64,000 nucleotides of DNA from Paenibacillus andongensis. GTDB lineage: Bacteria > Bacillota > Bacilli > Paenibacillales > NBRC-103111. The translations under genes were made by a program, and so were the position numbers. The notes beneath the pieces are model-generated. The model saw only the letters and a program-made list of their open reading frames with translations. It made no database searches and was not told the origin of the DNA. Positions 54,276 to 63,040 of the stretch are shown here, piece after piece (position 1 is the stretch's first letter; each line of letters starts with the position of its first letter). The DNA is taken from contig NZ_CP104467.1 in assembly GCF_025369935.1 (NCBI RefSeq), forward strand, positions 6,021,001 to 6,085,000, given 5' to 3'.

Positions 54276-55613
54276 ATGAAACCATTGAAATCCCGCAAGC
54301 CTTTGCAAGTAGCTGTTTTAACAGCCATCCTCTTCTCCTCTGTGAGCACATTAAGCAGTGCCGCTGAAGCGAGTGATGCCACAGCCTCATACAAGCAGTT
54401 TTTGAATGATCAGTATGCCATCAGCTTGTCAGACTCCTTATCCAAGGGCGATTTCGTTATCGCAGTTAACCGCATCTTGAAGGCGGAAGCGAAAGATCAG
54501 ACCAATGCATTTACAGACTTGCAAAAGGATAGCCCTTATTACAAAGCAGCGCTTGCTTTGCATGAGCAAGGAATTCTGTCCGAAGGCAAGCTGCAGGGTG
54601 ATCAACCGCTTACTCAGCTGCAAGCGACTTTCATAGCGTTAAAAGCCGCAGGCTTGAAAGAACTCGCCTATACCTATCCCAAGGATAAAATCAAAGCCGC
54701 TTTGGCTAAAGTACATATTGATTACGATCAAAACAATCAACTAACACTGCAAGCCGCCCAAGAACTGGCCGCCGCTATTGATACAGGCCTAGTTTCCTCT
54801 GATTTCGATGCGAATGCTGCGGCTAGCCAAAGCTTTGCTGGCGAACTGCTTGGTAAGATTCTTACTTTCAAAGGACAATATAAACACTATATTGGAACGA
54901 CTTCCGATGATGATATTTTCCGCAAAATTAACGATACCTGGCGTACGGAGGATCTTATTTCATCAACAGATTTGCGTGCAGTCTTCGATGAAGCCTTGAA
55001 AAAGAATCTAGTGACAGGCTACAACTTGAAAGACTCTCGTTTCGATGCAAATTTTGATCCAAAGCTATCTCTCACCTATGGACATTCAGACATTACGCAT
55101 GCGATTCAGTTAATCGGACTCTTGCGCAGCGAGAACATCCAAGCGAAAGTACAGCTGGAACCCAAAACATCTGCCTTCATCTATTTGAAAGAATGGGGCG
55201 AGCCGACACAATCGGACGATTATCAAGTCGTCCAAATCGAGAATGGCAATTTCATCGCTTACGCCAAGGAATACGACATTGAGTTCGAATTCGATAACGC
55301 CGAGCAAAAGAACAAGTTCCAGCAGGTCATTTTCCAATATGCTAAAAAGAACAGTAAAGACGAGACAGGACTCATTTATTCTTCCTGGTGGCAACCTCTC
55401 TACTATTCATTAACCGATGTGAAAGACTACAAAGTAATTGCTAATAATAAAGTCAGCAAAGGCCATTATTATGCACAATCCTTCTCCCTCAGTGATAAAT
55501 CTAACGATGTCGTTACCGGCCTAAAGAAAATCAATGCTAGCTTGAACGTTGACTCCTACAAGTTCTGGGTGGACGAACCTTTCTACAATTATTTGCTAGG
55601 CGATTTTAAATAA
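54276..55613 (+). CDS. Secreted protein with SLH-like N-terminal region
   Basis: A 445-residue exported protein; the signal peptide ends near residue 30 (STLSSAAEA). Residues about 50-180 resemble S-layer-homology repeats (SKGDFVIAVNRIL, FTDLQKDSPYYKAALALHEQG, LTQLQATFIALKAAG), which usually bind cell-wall polymers. The C-terminal half is an uncharacterised alpha/beta region. GGAGG precedes the ATG. It is monocistronic, with a terminator 3 nt behind the stop. Confidence 0.65.
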   Translation: MKPLKSRKPLQVAVLTAILFSSVSTLSSAAEASDATASYKQFLNDQYAISLSDSLSKGDFVIAVNRILKAEAKDQTNAFTDLQKDSPYYKAALALHEQGILSEGKLQGDQPLTQLQATFIALKAAGLKELAYTYPKDKIKAALAKVHIDYDQNNQLTLQAAQELAAAIDTGLVSSDFDANAAASQSFAGELLGKILTFKGQYKHYIGTTSDDDIFRKINDTWRTEDLISSTDLRAVFDEALKKNLVTGYNLKDSRFDANFDPKLSLTYGHSDITHAIQLIGLLRSENIQAKVQLEPKTSAFIYLKEWGEPTQSDDYQVVQIENGNFIAYAKEYDIEFEFDNAEQKNKFQQVIFQYAKKNSKDETGLIYSSWWQPLYYSLTDVKDYKVIANNKVSKGHYYAQSFSLSDKSNDVVTGLKKINASLNVDSYKFWVDEPFYNYLLGDFK

Positions 55614-55615
55614 AT

Positions 55616-55657
55616 AAAAACAGTTGGACGGGAGCTATCCCGCTCAACTGTTTTTTT
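55616..55657 (+). terminator. Intrinsic terminator after SLH-like gene
   Basis: A stem AAAAACAGTTGgaCGGGA/TCCCGctCAACTGTTTTT with a 4-nt loop and a seven-T tail. Confidence 0.85.
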
Positions 55658-55736
55658 ATTTATAAGCATAATTCGAAATTTAATTTCATAGACTCATAGA
55701 AAGGATCTGATTTAAGAGAATAGGAGCAGTTGCCCC

Positions 55737-56531
55737 ATGTACATGTTACGACTTGTAAAAATGAATGCAGCTTACCTACTTATCTATCTCCTTATTATGA
55801 TAACTAGTTTTATATGGACGATCATCTGGGGAACCCATTCAGCGGTGAAACCACCGCCAAAACTCCCTGTTTCCGAATATAGCATCAACCAAGCGAGTAA
55901 CGGTGTTACGCTCCATAGTATTCGGACTCCACCACAGAACATTGGGCTGAAAGCAATTACAGGCAATGTGACTGAAAGGCAGGAAAATGGGATTAACGGC
56001 GGGTTTTTCTGGCAGGGCTATCTCCTTAGCATCGCAGTTATTAATGATCGTCCCGTCAAAGGGGAGCCTGGCGATTACGGCTCTGGCTGGTTTAATATTG
56101 ACCGCAAACGTGGAACGCTTGTATGGGATGAGAAGGCTCAAACTTTCACCATTCAAGTCGTTGAACACGCGGACGAGCTGAAGGTCATGGATCGCGCTCA
56201 TTATTGGGCGCAGGGAGGCGTGAGCATGGGACTTACAAATCCAGACGGATGGGCGGAGCAAGCGATAGCGGAAGAGATGCCTGTCATTAACGAGAAACGC
56301 ATGCGATCAGGTATCGTCTACGACAGGATTAACAACGTTTATCTAGTCGTAGCTCCAACGCCATGCACCGGAGAGCAGTTCCGCACAGCCGTACAAGAGC
56401 AAGTCGGAAATGGACAGCTAGTGGATGGGCTGTTTCTGGACGGCGATGGTTCCTCCCAGCTCAAAGTCGCCAATTACTTGCTCCCCGGCGATCATCGCGA
56501 GGTGTATCAGATGATTGCGCTGTTGAATTGA
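55737..56531 (+). CDS. Phosphodiester glycosidase (NAGPA-like) domain protein
   Basis: A 264-residue protein with one N-terminal membrane helix (about 12-33), then an extracellular NAGPA-type domain: GINGGFFWQGYLLS, VYDRINNVYLVV and the hallmark LFLDGDGSSQL. Related proteins cleave or bind phosphodiester-linked sugars in the cell envelope. It is convergent with pncB, 32 nt apart. Confidence 0.8.
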   Translation: MYMLRLVKMNAAYLLIYLLIMITSFIWTIIWGTHSAVKPPPKLPVSEYSINQASNGVTLHSIRTPPQNIGLKAITGNVTERQENGINGGFFWQGYLLSIAVINDRPVKGEPGDYGSGWFNIDRKRGTLVWDEKAQTFTIQVVEHADELKVMDRAHYWAQGGVSMGLTNPDGWAEQAIAEEMPVINEKRMRSGIVYDRINNVYLVVAPTPCTGEQFRTAVQEQVGNGQLVDGLFLDGDGSSQLKVANYLLPGDHREVYQMIALLN

Positions 56532-56563
56532 AGAGTAGGGGGGCAGGCCACATCGTGTGACAG

Positions 56564-58006
56564 CTACCCTTGATGCTCATGAATCAAATCCATCTTCAAC
56601 TTCCACAGTGCCGCGCTTAAATTCACACGATAAACCTCCGGATTAAGCTTGCGCAAATATTGCGGCCAAAACGACTGCTTCTGCTGCGTATGGTAATCCC
56701 GAATTTCATCCAACGCGGGCTCCTTATAGACAAGCTTCCCTTGGAGAAATATGGGGCGGAGCAGTGGAATTGCTTCATAGTCATCAATGTATTTGTAGAT
56801 ATAAGGATGGATGGGGTCGAAAAGCTTGATTCGTTCACCATTCTTGATATCGACTTCATGCTGAAGTGCCAAATAGTCGGCTTCCGCTTTGCCTGTCTTT
56901 TTGTTAATAATCCGGTAAGCTTCCTTGAAGCCCGGATTGGTCACTTTCTCAGGGTTGCCCGAGATCTTAATGACCGGCACGAATTCGCCGTTCTTCTCGC
57001 GGGCCACCAGCTTGTAAACCCCTCCCAGCGCGGGTTGATCTGCAGCGGTAATGAGCTGGGTGCCAACGCCCCAGACGTCGATCTTGGCATCTTGGGCTTT
57101 CAGCCCCTCGATGATGTTCTCATCCAGATCATTGGATGCGACGATCTTCACCTCGGGAAAGCCCGCTTCATCCAGCATGTGCCTAGCCTGCTGGGATAAA
57201 TACGCCAAATCGCCGCTATCCAGGCGAATGGCGTTCATGCTCTTGCCGCGGCTCTGCAGCAGGCGCGCCGTCTTGATCGCGTTCGGCACGCCGCTGCGCA
57301 GCGTATCGTACGTATCAACGAGCAGCGTCACTTGCTCCGGCAGCGCCTCAGCATAAGCACGGAAGGCTTCCTCTTCCGTGTCGTGGGCCTGCACCCATGC
57401 GTGAGCATGCGTGCCTTTGGTCGGGATGCCGAACAGCATCCCGGCTCTGAGGTTGGATGTCGCATGGAACCCTGCGACATAGGCCGCTCTTGCGCCCCAG
57501 ATCGCGGCGTCAGCCTCTTGGGCGCGTCTTGTGCCGAACTCCAGCAGCACATCGCGCGGAGCCACCTGTTTGATTCGCGAAGCTTTCGTCGCGACAAGCG
57601 TCTGGTAGTTCACGAAGTTGAGAATCGCCGTCTCAACCAGCTGCGCCTCGAACATGCAGGCTACTACGCGTACGAGCGACTCATTCGGGAAGACAAGTGT
57701 ACCCTCCGGTACAGCTTGCAAGTCTCCTCCGAATTTAAACGCGCGCAGCGCCTCCAGGAAATCTTCCCGATAATTCTCTTCCTGTGTCCGCAAGTAGGCA
57801 ATCTCCTCATCGCCAAAATGCAGATTTTGAATGTAATGAATCACCCGCTCTAAACCAGCGAAGACCGCATATCCGCTCCCGAAAGGCAGCTTACGGAAAT
57901 AGACTTCGAAAACAGCTTTCTGCTTATATGTGCCTTGGAGCCAATGCGCGTACATCATATTAATTTGGTATTTGTCAGTATGCAGCGTCAAGTTGTCGTA
58001 TTTCAT
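56564..58006 (-). CDS. pncB: Nicotinate phosphoribosyltransferase
   Basis: About 480 residues from the ATG at 58006 (AAGGA, 8-nt spacing), directly behind nadE. It converts nicotinate, PRPP and ATP to nicotinate mononucleotide. The family motifs TLHTDKYQINMMYAHW, LLEFGTRRAQEADAAIWGAR, GTHAHAWVQ and IRLDSGDLAYLS are all present. Last gene of the pncA-nadE-pncB salvage operon. Confidence 0.95.
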   Translation of the reverse strand: MKYDNLTLHTDKYQINMMYAHWLQGTYKQKAVFEVYFRKLPFGSGYAVFAGLERVIHYIQNLHFGDEEIAYLRTQEENYREDFLEALRAFKFGGDLQAVPEGTLVFPNESLVRVVACMFEAQLVETAILNFVNYQTLVATKASRIKQVAPRDVLLEFGTRRAQEADAAIWGARAAYVAGFHATSNLRAGMLFGIPTKGTHAHAWVQAHDTEEEAFRAYAEALPEQVTLLVDTYDTLRSGVPNAIKTARLLQSRGKSMNAIRLDSGDLAYLSQQARHMLDEAGFPEVKIVASNDLDENIIEGLKAQDAKIDVWGVGTQLITAADQPALGGVYKLVAREKNGEFVPVIKISGNPEKVTNPGFKEAYRIINKKTGKAEADYLALQHEVDIKNGERIKLFDPIHPYIYKYIDDYEAIPLLRPIFLQGKLVYKEPALDEIRDYHTQQKQSFWPQYLRKLNPEVYRVNLSAALWKLKMDLIHEHQG

Positions 58007-58011
58007 AGGAT

Positions 58012-58845
58012 TCATCCTTTCCACCAATTGTCATAACACGTTACTGGACCTTTGCGTTTATGTTCGGTAACAGCGTAGCGCTCCTCAATCTTCTGCACAG
58101 CAGAAGCGAGCAGGGGGCTTCCTTCCAAGTAGTCATCCAACTGATCGTAAGTGAGTCCCAGTGCTTCTTCATCCGGAAGACCTGGTTTGAGATCTTCCAA
58201 ATCTGCCGTAGGCTTTTTCAAATACAAATGTTCAGGGCACCCCAACTGCTTCAGCAGCTGCTTGCCTTGTCGCTTATTAAGGCCATAGATCGGAGCTACA
58301 TCGCATGCCCCATCCCCATGCTTTGTGAAAAATCCGGTAATCGCCTCAGCCGCATGATCCGTCCCCAAAACAAGCAATTGATAGTGCGCGGCCAAATCAT
58401 ACTGGACTTTCATCCGCTCACGAGCCTTCACATTCCCTTTGTGAAAGTCGCTCAAGACCTCTCCCGTAGCTTCGGCAAATTGCCGAACGGATGCATCCAC
58501 AGCGGATTGTATGTTAACCGTTACGACACGGCTAGGCCCAATAAAACGAATTGCAGCCTGTGCATCATCTTCATCTTTCTGTATACCGTATGGAAGTCTT
58601 ACAGCCATGAATTGAAAGATTTCATCGCCGTTTTTTATATTCAGCTCATGGATAGCTATTTGGGCCAGCTTACCAGTTAATGTGGAATCTTGACCTCCGG
58701 AAAGCCCGAGGACATAGCCTTTGGCTCCTGTATGAACCAGATAGTCCTTGAGGAATTGTACTCGGCGCTTGATTTCGTAAGCCACGTCGATGTTTTCCTT
58801 CACAAACAATGAAGCTTGAATCGTTTCTTGTCTTAAATTTCCCAT
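58012..58845 (-). CDS. nadE: NAD synthetase, ammonia-dependent
   Basis: About 277 residues from the ATG at 58845 (GAGGAG, 9-nt spacing). It carries the PP-loop [11 protein letters not shown] near residue 50, [22 protein letters not shown], and the C-terminal [13 protein letters not shown]. The glutaminase domain is absent, as in Bacillus NadE. It amidates nicotinate adenine dinucleotide to NAD. The open frame extends upstream through pncA, but that segment lacks a start signal. Confidence 0.95.
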   Translation of the reverse strand: MGNLRQETIQASLFVKENIDVAYEIKRRVQFLKDYLVHTGAKGYVLGLSGGQDSTLTGKLAQIAIHELNIKNGDEIFQFMAVRLPYGIQKDEDDAQAAIRFIGPSRVVTVNIQSAVDASVRQFAEATGEVLSDFHKGNVKARERMKVQYDLAAHYQLLVLGTDHAAEAITGFFTKHGDGACDVAPIYGLNKRQGKQLLKQLGCPEHLYLKKPTADLEDLKPGLPDEEALGLTYDQLDDYLEGSPLLASAVQKIEERYAVTEHKRKGPVTCYDNWWKG

Positions 58846-58916
58846 TTTCACCATCTCCTCATTTTCTGTGAATTTTGTCCGATTCATACCACGGCTATCA
58901 TCGAAACTGCCAGCTG

Positions 58917-59456
58917 TTAACCACGAACGACTTTCGCCCCTAAAGTATGTTGAAAATGCTGCAAGGCCCATTCATGCCCTGTCTGATTAAAACTAGCGAC
59001 TGCATCTTCATGAATAACAATTTCGAAGCCTTTGTTGTAAGCATCCACCGCAGTATGCAGAACACAAATATCTGTGCAAACACCAACCAGATGCAGCTCT
59101 TGAATTCCTCTTGCCCTTAAATTAAGCTCCAACTCCGTGCCGCAGAAGGCGCTGTATCTTGTTTTGTCCATCCAATAAATCTCGCTCTTATTGTCCTCAT
59201 GTACGCTTTTCAATCTGCCATATAAATCGCGCCCCGCTGTGCCTCGAATATTATGTGGAGGAAACAACTTCGTCTCTGGATGGTAGGGGTCTTGTTCATC
59301 GTGTAGATCAACAGCCATGACCACAAAGTCCTTCTTAGCCAAAAATTGCTCTGTCACTTCACAGATTCTCGCTTCAATCAGAGCGCCTGGTTCCCCGCAA
59401 GGAAGCTTCCCAACAACAAAATCCACCGTATAATCAATGACAATAAGAGCTCTCAT
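58917..59456 (-). CDS. pncA: Nicotinamidase / cysteine hydrolase
   Basis: About 179 residues from the ATG at 59456 (AAGGAG, 8-nt spacing). An isochorismatase-fold amidase with the catalytic triad visible as Asp in VIDYTVDFV, Lys in MDKTRYSAF and Cys in [13 protein letters not shown]. It hydrolyses nicotinamide to nicotinate, the substrate of PncB. First gene of the NAD salvage operon. Confidence 0.92.
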   Translation of the reverse strand: MRALIVIDYTVDFVVGKLPCGEPGALIEARICEVTEQFLAKKDFVVMAVDLHDEQDPYHPETKLFPPHNIRGTAGRDLYGRLKSVHEDNKSEIYWMDKTRYSAFCGTELELNLRARGIQELHLVGVCTDICVLHTAVDAYNKGFEIVIHEDAVASFNQTGHEWALQHFQHTLGAKVVRG

Positions 59457-59484
59457 CCTAAACACTCCTTCATATTGTATAGTT

Positions 59485-59511
59485 GATATTATTATTAAGA
59501 CAATATCAAAA
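59485..59511. promoter_or_regulatory. Candidate NrtR operator before pncA
   Basis: The AT-rich imperfect palindrome TTGATATT...AATATCAA lies about 30 nt before the pncA start and includes an ATTGTC half-site on the minus strand. A similar ATTGTCAA/TTGATAAT palindrome lies near 60332-60348, ahead of the Nudix regulator gene. Shared half-sites next to both genes fit autoregulated NrtR control, but this is an inference. Confidence 0.4.
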
Positions 59512-59525
59512 TAGAAAAGAGAGGC

Positions 59526-60299
59526 CTAGCTGTAAATGGACAGCTGAGGCACATAATCCGTAAATCGGTACAACTGAGCAGCTCGCTGGGAGTAACGGTT
59601 AGACATTTTGCCCTGTCCGTTATGATCCAACACTTCTTCGATAATTCCTTTGCGACTTTGGGTCGATGTAATTTTCCGAATAAAATTCCGTTCCTTGAAC
59701 GTCGGAACGACCGTTTGAATGACTTGATACAGCTCACTCATCGTGAATTCCTCAGATAGGAACTCTCTGGCAATCGTCGTCGTCAGCATCTTCTGCTGAA
59801 TTTGAGCAAGTGCATCTCTCATGATGATTTCATGATCAAAAGCAAGATCCATCGCCAGCGCTTCATCGATAGGGAAGAGGCGAACGTCAGCTGCATCATC
59901 AGCGGCTTGACGTTTCTCGAGATAGCGTTCGTGCACGAGTGCGAAGAACGCGTGGGAGATCATCCATCCCCGTGGATCGCGCTGCGGCGTACTATACACA
60001 TTGAAATATTCAATGTGTACGTCCGAAACCCCCGTCTCCTCCGTTAGTTCGCGCCTAGCGCTCTCTTGAATCGTTTCGGTTTCCATCGAGAATCCGCCCG
60101 GAAGTGCCCACTGGCCTTCGAAAGGCCATTGTTTTCTTTGAATCAATAACACTTGCAGCTCCCGATTAGGAAGCGACTTCTTCACGGATCCTTTTCCTTC
60201 TGAGGTAATCGTAAAGATGACGATATCCGTAGGCGCGCCGTCAGGTGTGCGGTATTTACTCGCTTGGTAGTTCGTTTCATTCTCTATTGGCATGTTCAT
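59526..60299 (-). CDS. nrtR: NrtR-type Nudix transcriptional regulator
   Basis: A 257-residue protein. The N-terminal Nudix domain keeps a full Nudix box (from GGFSMETETI through RRELTEETGV). The C-terminal ~90 residues form a winged helix (FTMSELYQVIQTVVPTFKER and NFIRKITSTQ). This architecture and the position just ahead of pncA-nadE-pncB match NrtR, a repressor of NAD synthesis genes that binds ADP-ribose. Because the Nudix box is intact, it might also be catalytically active. Confidence 0.82.
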   Translation of the reverse strand: MNMPIENETNYQASKYRTPDGAPTDIVIFTITSEGKGSVKKSLPNRELQVLLIQRKQWPFEGQWALPGGFSMETETIQESARRELTEETGVSDVHIEYFNVYSTPQRDPRGWMISHAFFALVHERYLEKRQAADDAADVRLFPIDEALAMDLAFDHEIIMRDALAQIQQKMLTTTIAREFLSEEFTMSELYQVIQTVVPTFKERNFIRKITSTQSRKGIIEEVLDHNGQGKMSNRYSQRAAQLYRFTDYVPQLSIYS

Positions 60300-60405
60300 T
60301 TGATCACCTGTTTAGTACATTTCTTTTTATATTGTCAATTTGATAATTTCATTATGACATATTTAAAACAGTTTTGCAATGGGAATTCGGTGGCTGGTCT
60401 GCAGC

Positions 60406-62502
60406 TTACTTCTCAATCACAATCAAACACGTGCTATCCGGCAACGGAACCACGTTTCCATCTTGATCCATGATCCTTACTTTATCCGCAAGCGCCTCCG
60501 TATACCCTTCCTGGAGGAAGTGCTTGCTCTCCACAATTTTGGCCTCGTTACCTAATGTATCCAGGATGAACGCCGTAAACTCGCTCGGGGTAAAGTAACC
60601 GAATTGCTCCTGAACTTCATGCACATAAGCTTCTTCTCCCCACGTATATGTAAAAAGGAATTCCATCGCATCATTCACGGGCATGATGACCTCATCCTTA
60701 GCTAAGACCTCATACTGAATCGTTCTCCCTGCGAAATCCTTCGCATACCGCTGCAGCCAAGCCATCGCACCATCTTGCAGAAATTGAATGGTCCGTTTCT
60801 GCTCAGCAGGTTCCGTCATAATACCATCGCGGATAACGATTCGTCCTCCGGGTGCTAGAACATCGAAAGCGCTTCGCAGCGCTGCCGCAACCGTTGCATG
60901 GTTGAATTTCTTTCCGCCAAAAGGGATGTAAGAATATAATTCGTGCAGGATCGATGAGAAAATAACCGTGTCAATGGATCCCGGCTCTACATATTGTTTG
61001 AGATCAAGGGCATCCCCCTTCATAACGTCCCACCGATGCCCCTCTAGCTGCTTCTTGCGTTCCAGCGCTTCAATTACATTCGACGAAATGTCGATCCCAA
61101 TGGGATGCTTGTCCGGCAAATACTGCTCAATGAGATCCAGCATAACCCCGCCGCCAGGTCCAATATCGACAACCCGCTTCCCAACAACGTAATCGAGCAT
61201 CATCTTCTTATAATCAGCCGTTTGGTTCATCGTGGCTAAGTATTCTTCCTCGTTATGAAAACGGTCATAAGCATCTCTGCGTAATTCGAACAGATCGAAC
61301 AGAAGCAGAACCGCCTTTTCATATAGTGGAGATTTCTCGGCTTCCACACAAAATTCAATCAGCTTCTCAGCAGCAGGAGAAAATTGGAAGGTAAAGAATA
61401 TCGTGTCTGGGAGCTGCAGCTTTCGATCAATGAAGTGTTTCAGATGGGCATTGCCCCACAGAGCATCGGACTTGACATTTTGAGATAATTCCATCGGGTC
61501 TTTCATTAAATCATTCCAAGCAAGCTCACCCAAATATTTCTCAATCATCCTCTTCTTATACACATTTACCTTTTTGCTGCCCTTATAATCGTAATACATC
61601 GTATTCATCAAAGGTTCGAAGCTAATGTGTTGAATAGAATCAGCTTGTCCACTTGAAAACTGAATCATCAGGAATACTTTCACCAACTGCTCCAAAGAGA
61701 ATTCTTGCAGGGCCGCTTCTACGAACCACAGCGTTCTACCATCCAAAAATGACGTCAATGCATCAATTGGAACTTCATCCAGCAGCTTCTCATATTCGGC
61801 ATCAAAATTTTCTCCCTTTTGAATCGTGTTTCCCCGTAGTCTGGCAAGACGATCCTTTATAACAGGCTCTTTTGCCAAAGAGTCGGATACGATCAGCTCG
61901 ATCATTGACTCCACTTCATTACGCACGGAATGCCAGAGTTCTTCTGATACACCTGCAATAATGCATTGATTCAGCGGCAGGAGTAAATCTCTTAATTCAT
62001 CAGCTGAAAGTAAGTTTTCCTTTATCAAATGACTTAGCGGTGCATGTTCTTTAAGCGGAACTTCGCCACGAATCGTTTGACCAATTAGCCCATGTGTGTA
62101 GATTAACGTATGTATGACAGTTGACTTATCGCTTGTATCACCTTTATCGAGCTTGTATAACTGCGCTGAACCTAGGTTATGGACGGAAAGATGAATACCT
62201 GCTTCTTGCCACACGAAACGGTCTCTTGAAGTCCCACCCTTTGCTACTTCAGACCAAATCAACACCTCTTCTAGTACATCTTTCTTCCAAAAGGACAATG
62301 CTAGCCCGTCCAAAATGTGCAATGTCCGCTCAACATAATCAAGCACAGGGTTCGCCTGTGCCAGCTCCTGGATCGACTGAATCCGCTCGAAGTTAACGAT
62401 GCGCTCCTCCGCCGAAACGATATAGGTTAACCATTTAGGTTGGTCTGCGGCATTTGTGTCCCCTGCCCGATACCTTTTTATTAATTCTAATGAACTTAAC
62501 AT
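60406..62502 (-). CDS. Large SAM-dependent methyltransferase
   Basis: A 698-residue cytoplasmic protein. The class I methyltransferase core sits at about 430-600, with VVDIGPGGGVMLDLI as the SAM-binding motif, then IGIDISSNVIEAL and DTVIFSSILHELYSY. The first 420 residues are a helical region without a recognised family. It lies about 107 nt upstream of nrtR on the same strand. Substrate unknown; association with the NAD locus may be incidental. Confidence 0.75.
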   Translation of the reverse strand: MLSSLELIKRYRAGDTNAADQPKWLTYIVSAEERIVNFERIQSIQELAQANPVLDYVERTLHILDGLALSFWKKDVLEEVLIWSEVAKGGTSRDRFVWQEAGIHLSVHNLGSAQLYKLDKGDTSDKSTVIHTLIYTHGLIGQTIRGEVPLKEHAPLSHLIKENLLSADELRDLLLPLNQCIIAGVSEELWHSVRNEVESMIELIVSDSLAKEPVIKDRLARLRGNTIQKGENFDAEYEKLLDEVPIDALTSFLDGRTLWFVEAALQEFSLEQLVKVFLMIQFSSGQADSIQHISFEPLMNTMYYDYKGSKKVNVYKKRMIEKYLGELAWNDLMKDPMELSQNVKSDALWGNAHLKHFIDRKLQLPDTIFFTFQFSPAAEKLIEFCVEAEKSPLYEKAVLLLFDLFELRRDAYDRFHNEEEYLATMNQTADYKKMMLDYVVGKRVVDIGPGGGVMLDLIEQYLPDKHPIGIDISSNVIEALERKKQLEGHRWDVMKGDALDLKQYVEPGSIDTVIFSSILHELYSYIPFGGKKFNHATVAAALRSAFDVLAPGGRIVIRDGIMTEPAEQKRTIQFLQDGAMAWLQRYAKDFAGRTIQYEVLAKDEVIMPVNDAMEFLFTYTWGEEAYVHEVQEQFGYFTPSEFTAFILDTLGNEAKIVESKHFLQEGYTEALADKVRIMDQDGNVVPLPDSTCLIVIEK

Positions 62503-62591
62503 GCCGGAATATATCCTCCCATTTCCTACCTATTTATAAAACAAGTATAAACCAACCTCATGGCAATCTCACGTTTCTTCATTCAACTGCT

Positions 62592-62912
62592 TCATTGATG
62601 ATCCGCATATAAATTCGCGTAATTGACAAGTATGGTCATAAAGCCCAACACGACAAATGAAAAAAAGGCCATTAAATCCAGATGATATACGTTGGGAACG
62701 ACAATAAACACAGCACCTAAAATAAAACAAAGCCAATTTTGCCAAACTTTTTTACCGGTTTTCCCTAGGGCCATCAGAGATCCTACGAACTGCAAGCTGC
62801 CTAGCAGCGCGCAGGTGTAAAGCGCATTCGTATGATCTTCGAAGCCGAACACCCAGGGACTCGCCAGAAACCAAAGGCCCATACAAGCGGACAATAAGTT
62901 TTTCCAATACAT
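62592..62912 (-). CDS. SPW-repeat membrane protein
   Basis: A 106-residue protein with four transmembrane helices and the SPW motif LASPWVFGF near residue 17. Function of the family is unknown. AGGAGG lies about 12 nt before the ATG, and a promoter overlapped by a cre box precedes it. Confidence 0.85.
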   Translation of the reverse strand: MYWKNLLSACMGLWFLASPWVFGFEDHTNALYTCALLGSLQFVGSLMALGKTGKKVWQNWLCFILGAVFIVVPNVYHLDLMAFFSFVVLGFMTILVNYANLYADHQ

Positions 62913-62947
62913 CGTCTGCTGCCACCTCCTACTTTACGAGATGTAAT

Positions 62948-62977
62948 AGTATATGCAATCGCTTTCAAAAATGTGAA
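62948..62977 (-). promoter_or_regulatory. Promoter with cre box in the spacer, SPW gene
   Basis: -35 TTCACA (62972-62977) and -10 TATACT (62948-62953) are separated by 18 nt. The spacer contains TGAAAGCGATTGCA (62954-62967), one mismatch from the cre consensus. CcpA bound there would block RNA polymerase directly. Confidence 0.65.
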
Positions 62978-62980
62978 ATG

Positions 62981-63026
62981 GAAAAGCCTCCAGCTCACCC
63001 AAATCAATTAGGCAGCAAGAGGCTTA
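62981..63026 (-). terminator. Terminator after RsiV-like gene
   Basis: Arms AAGCCTC/GAGGCTT with an inner partly paired GCTGCC/GGGTGAGC region, followed by TTTTCC on the minus strand, 15 nt behind the stop of the last gene. Confidence 0.65.
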
Positions 63027-63040
63027 TATTTCTAAATTTC

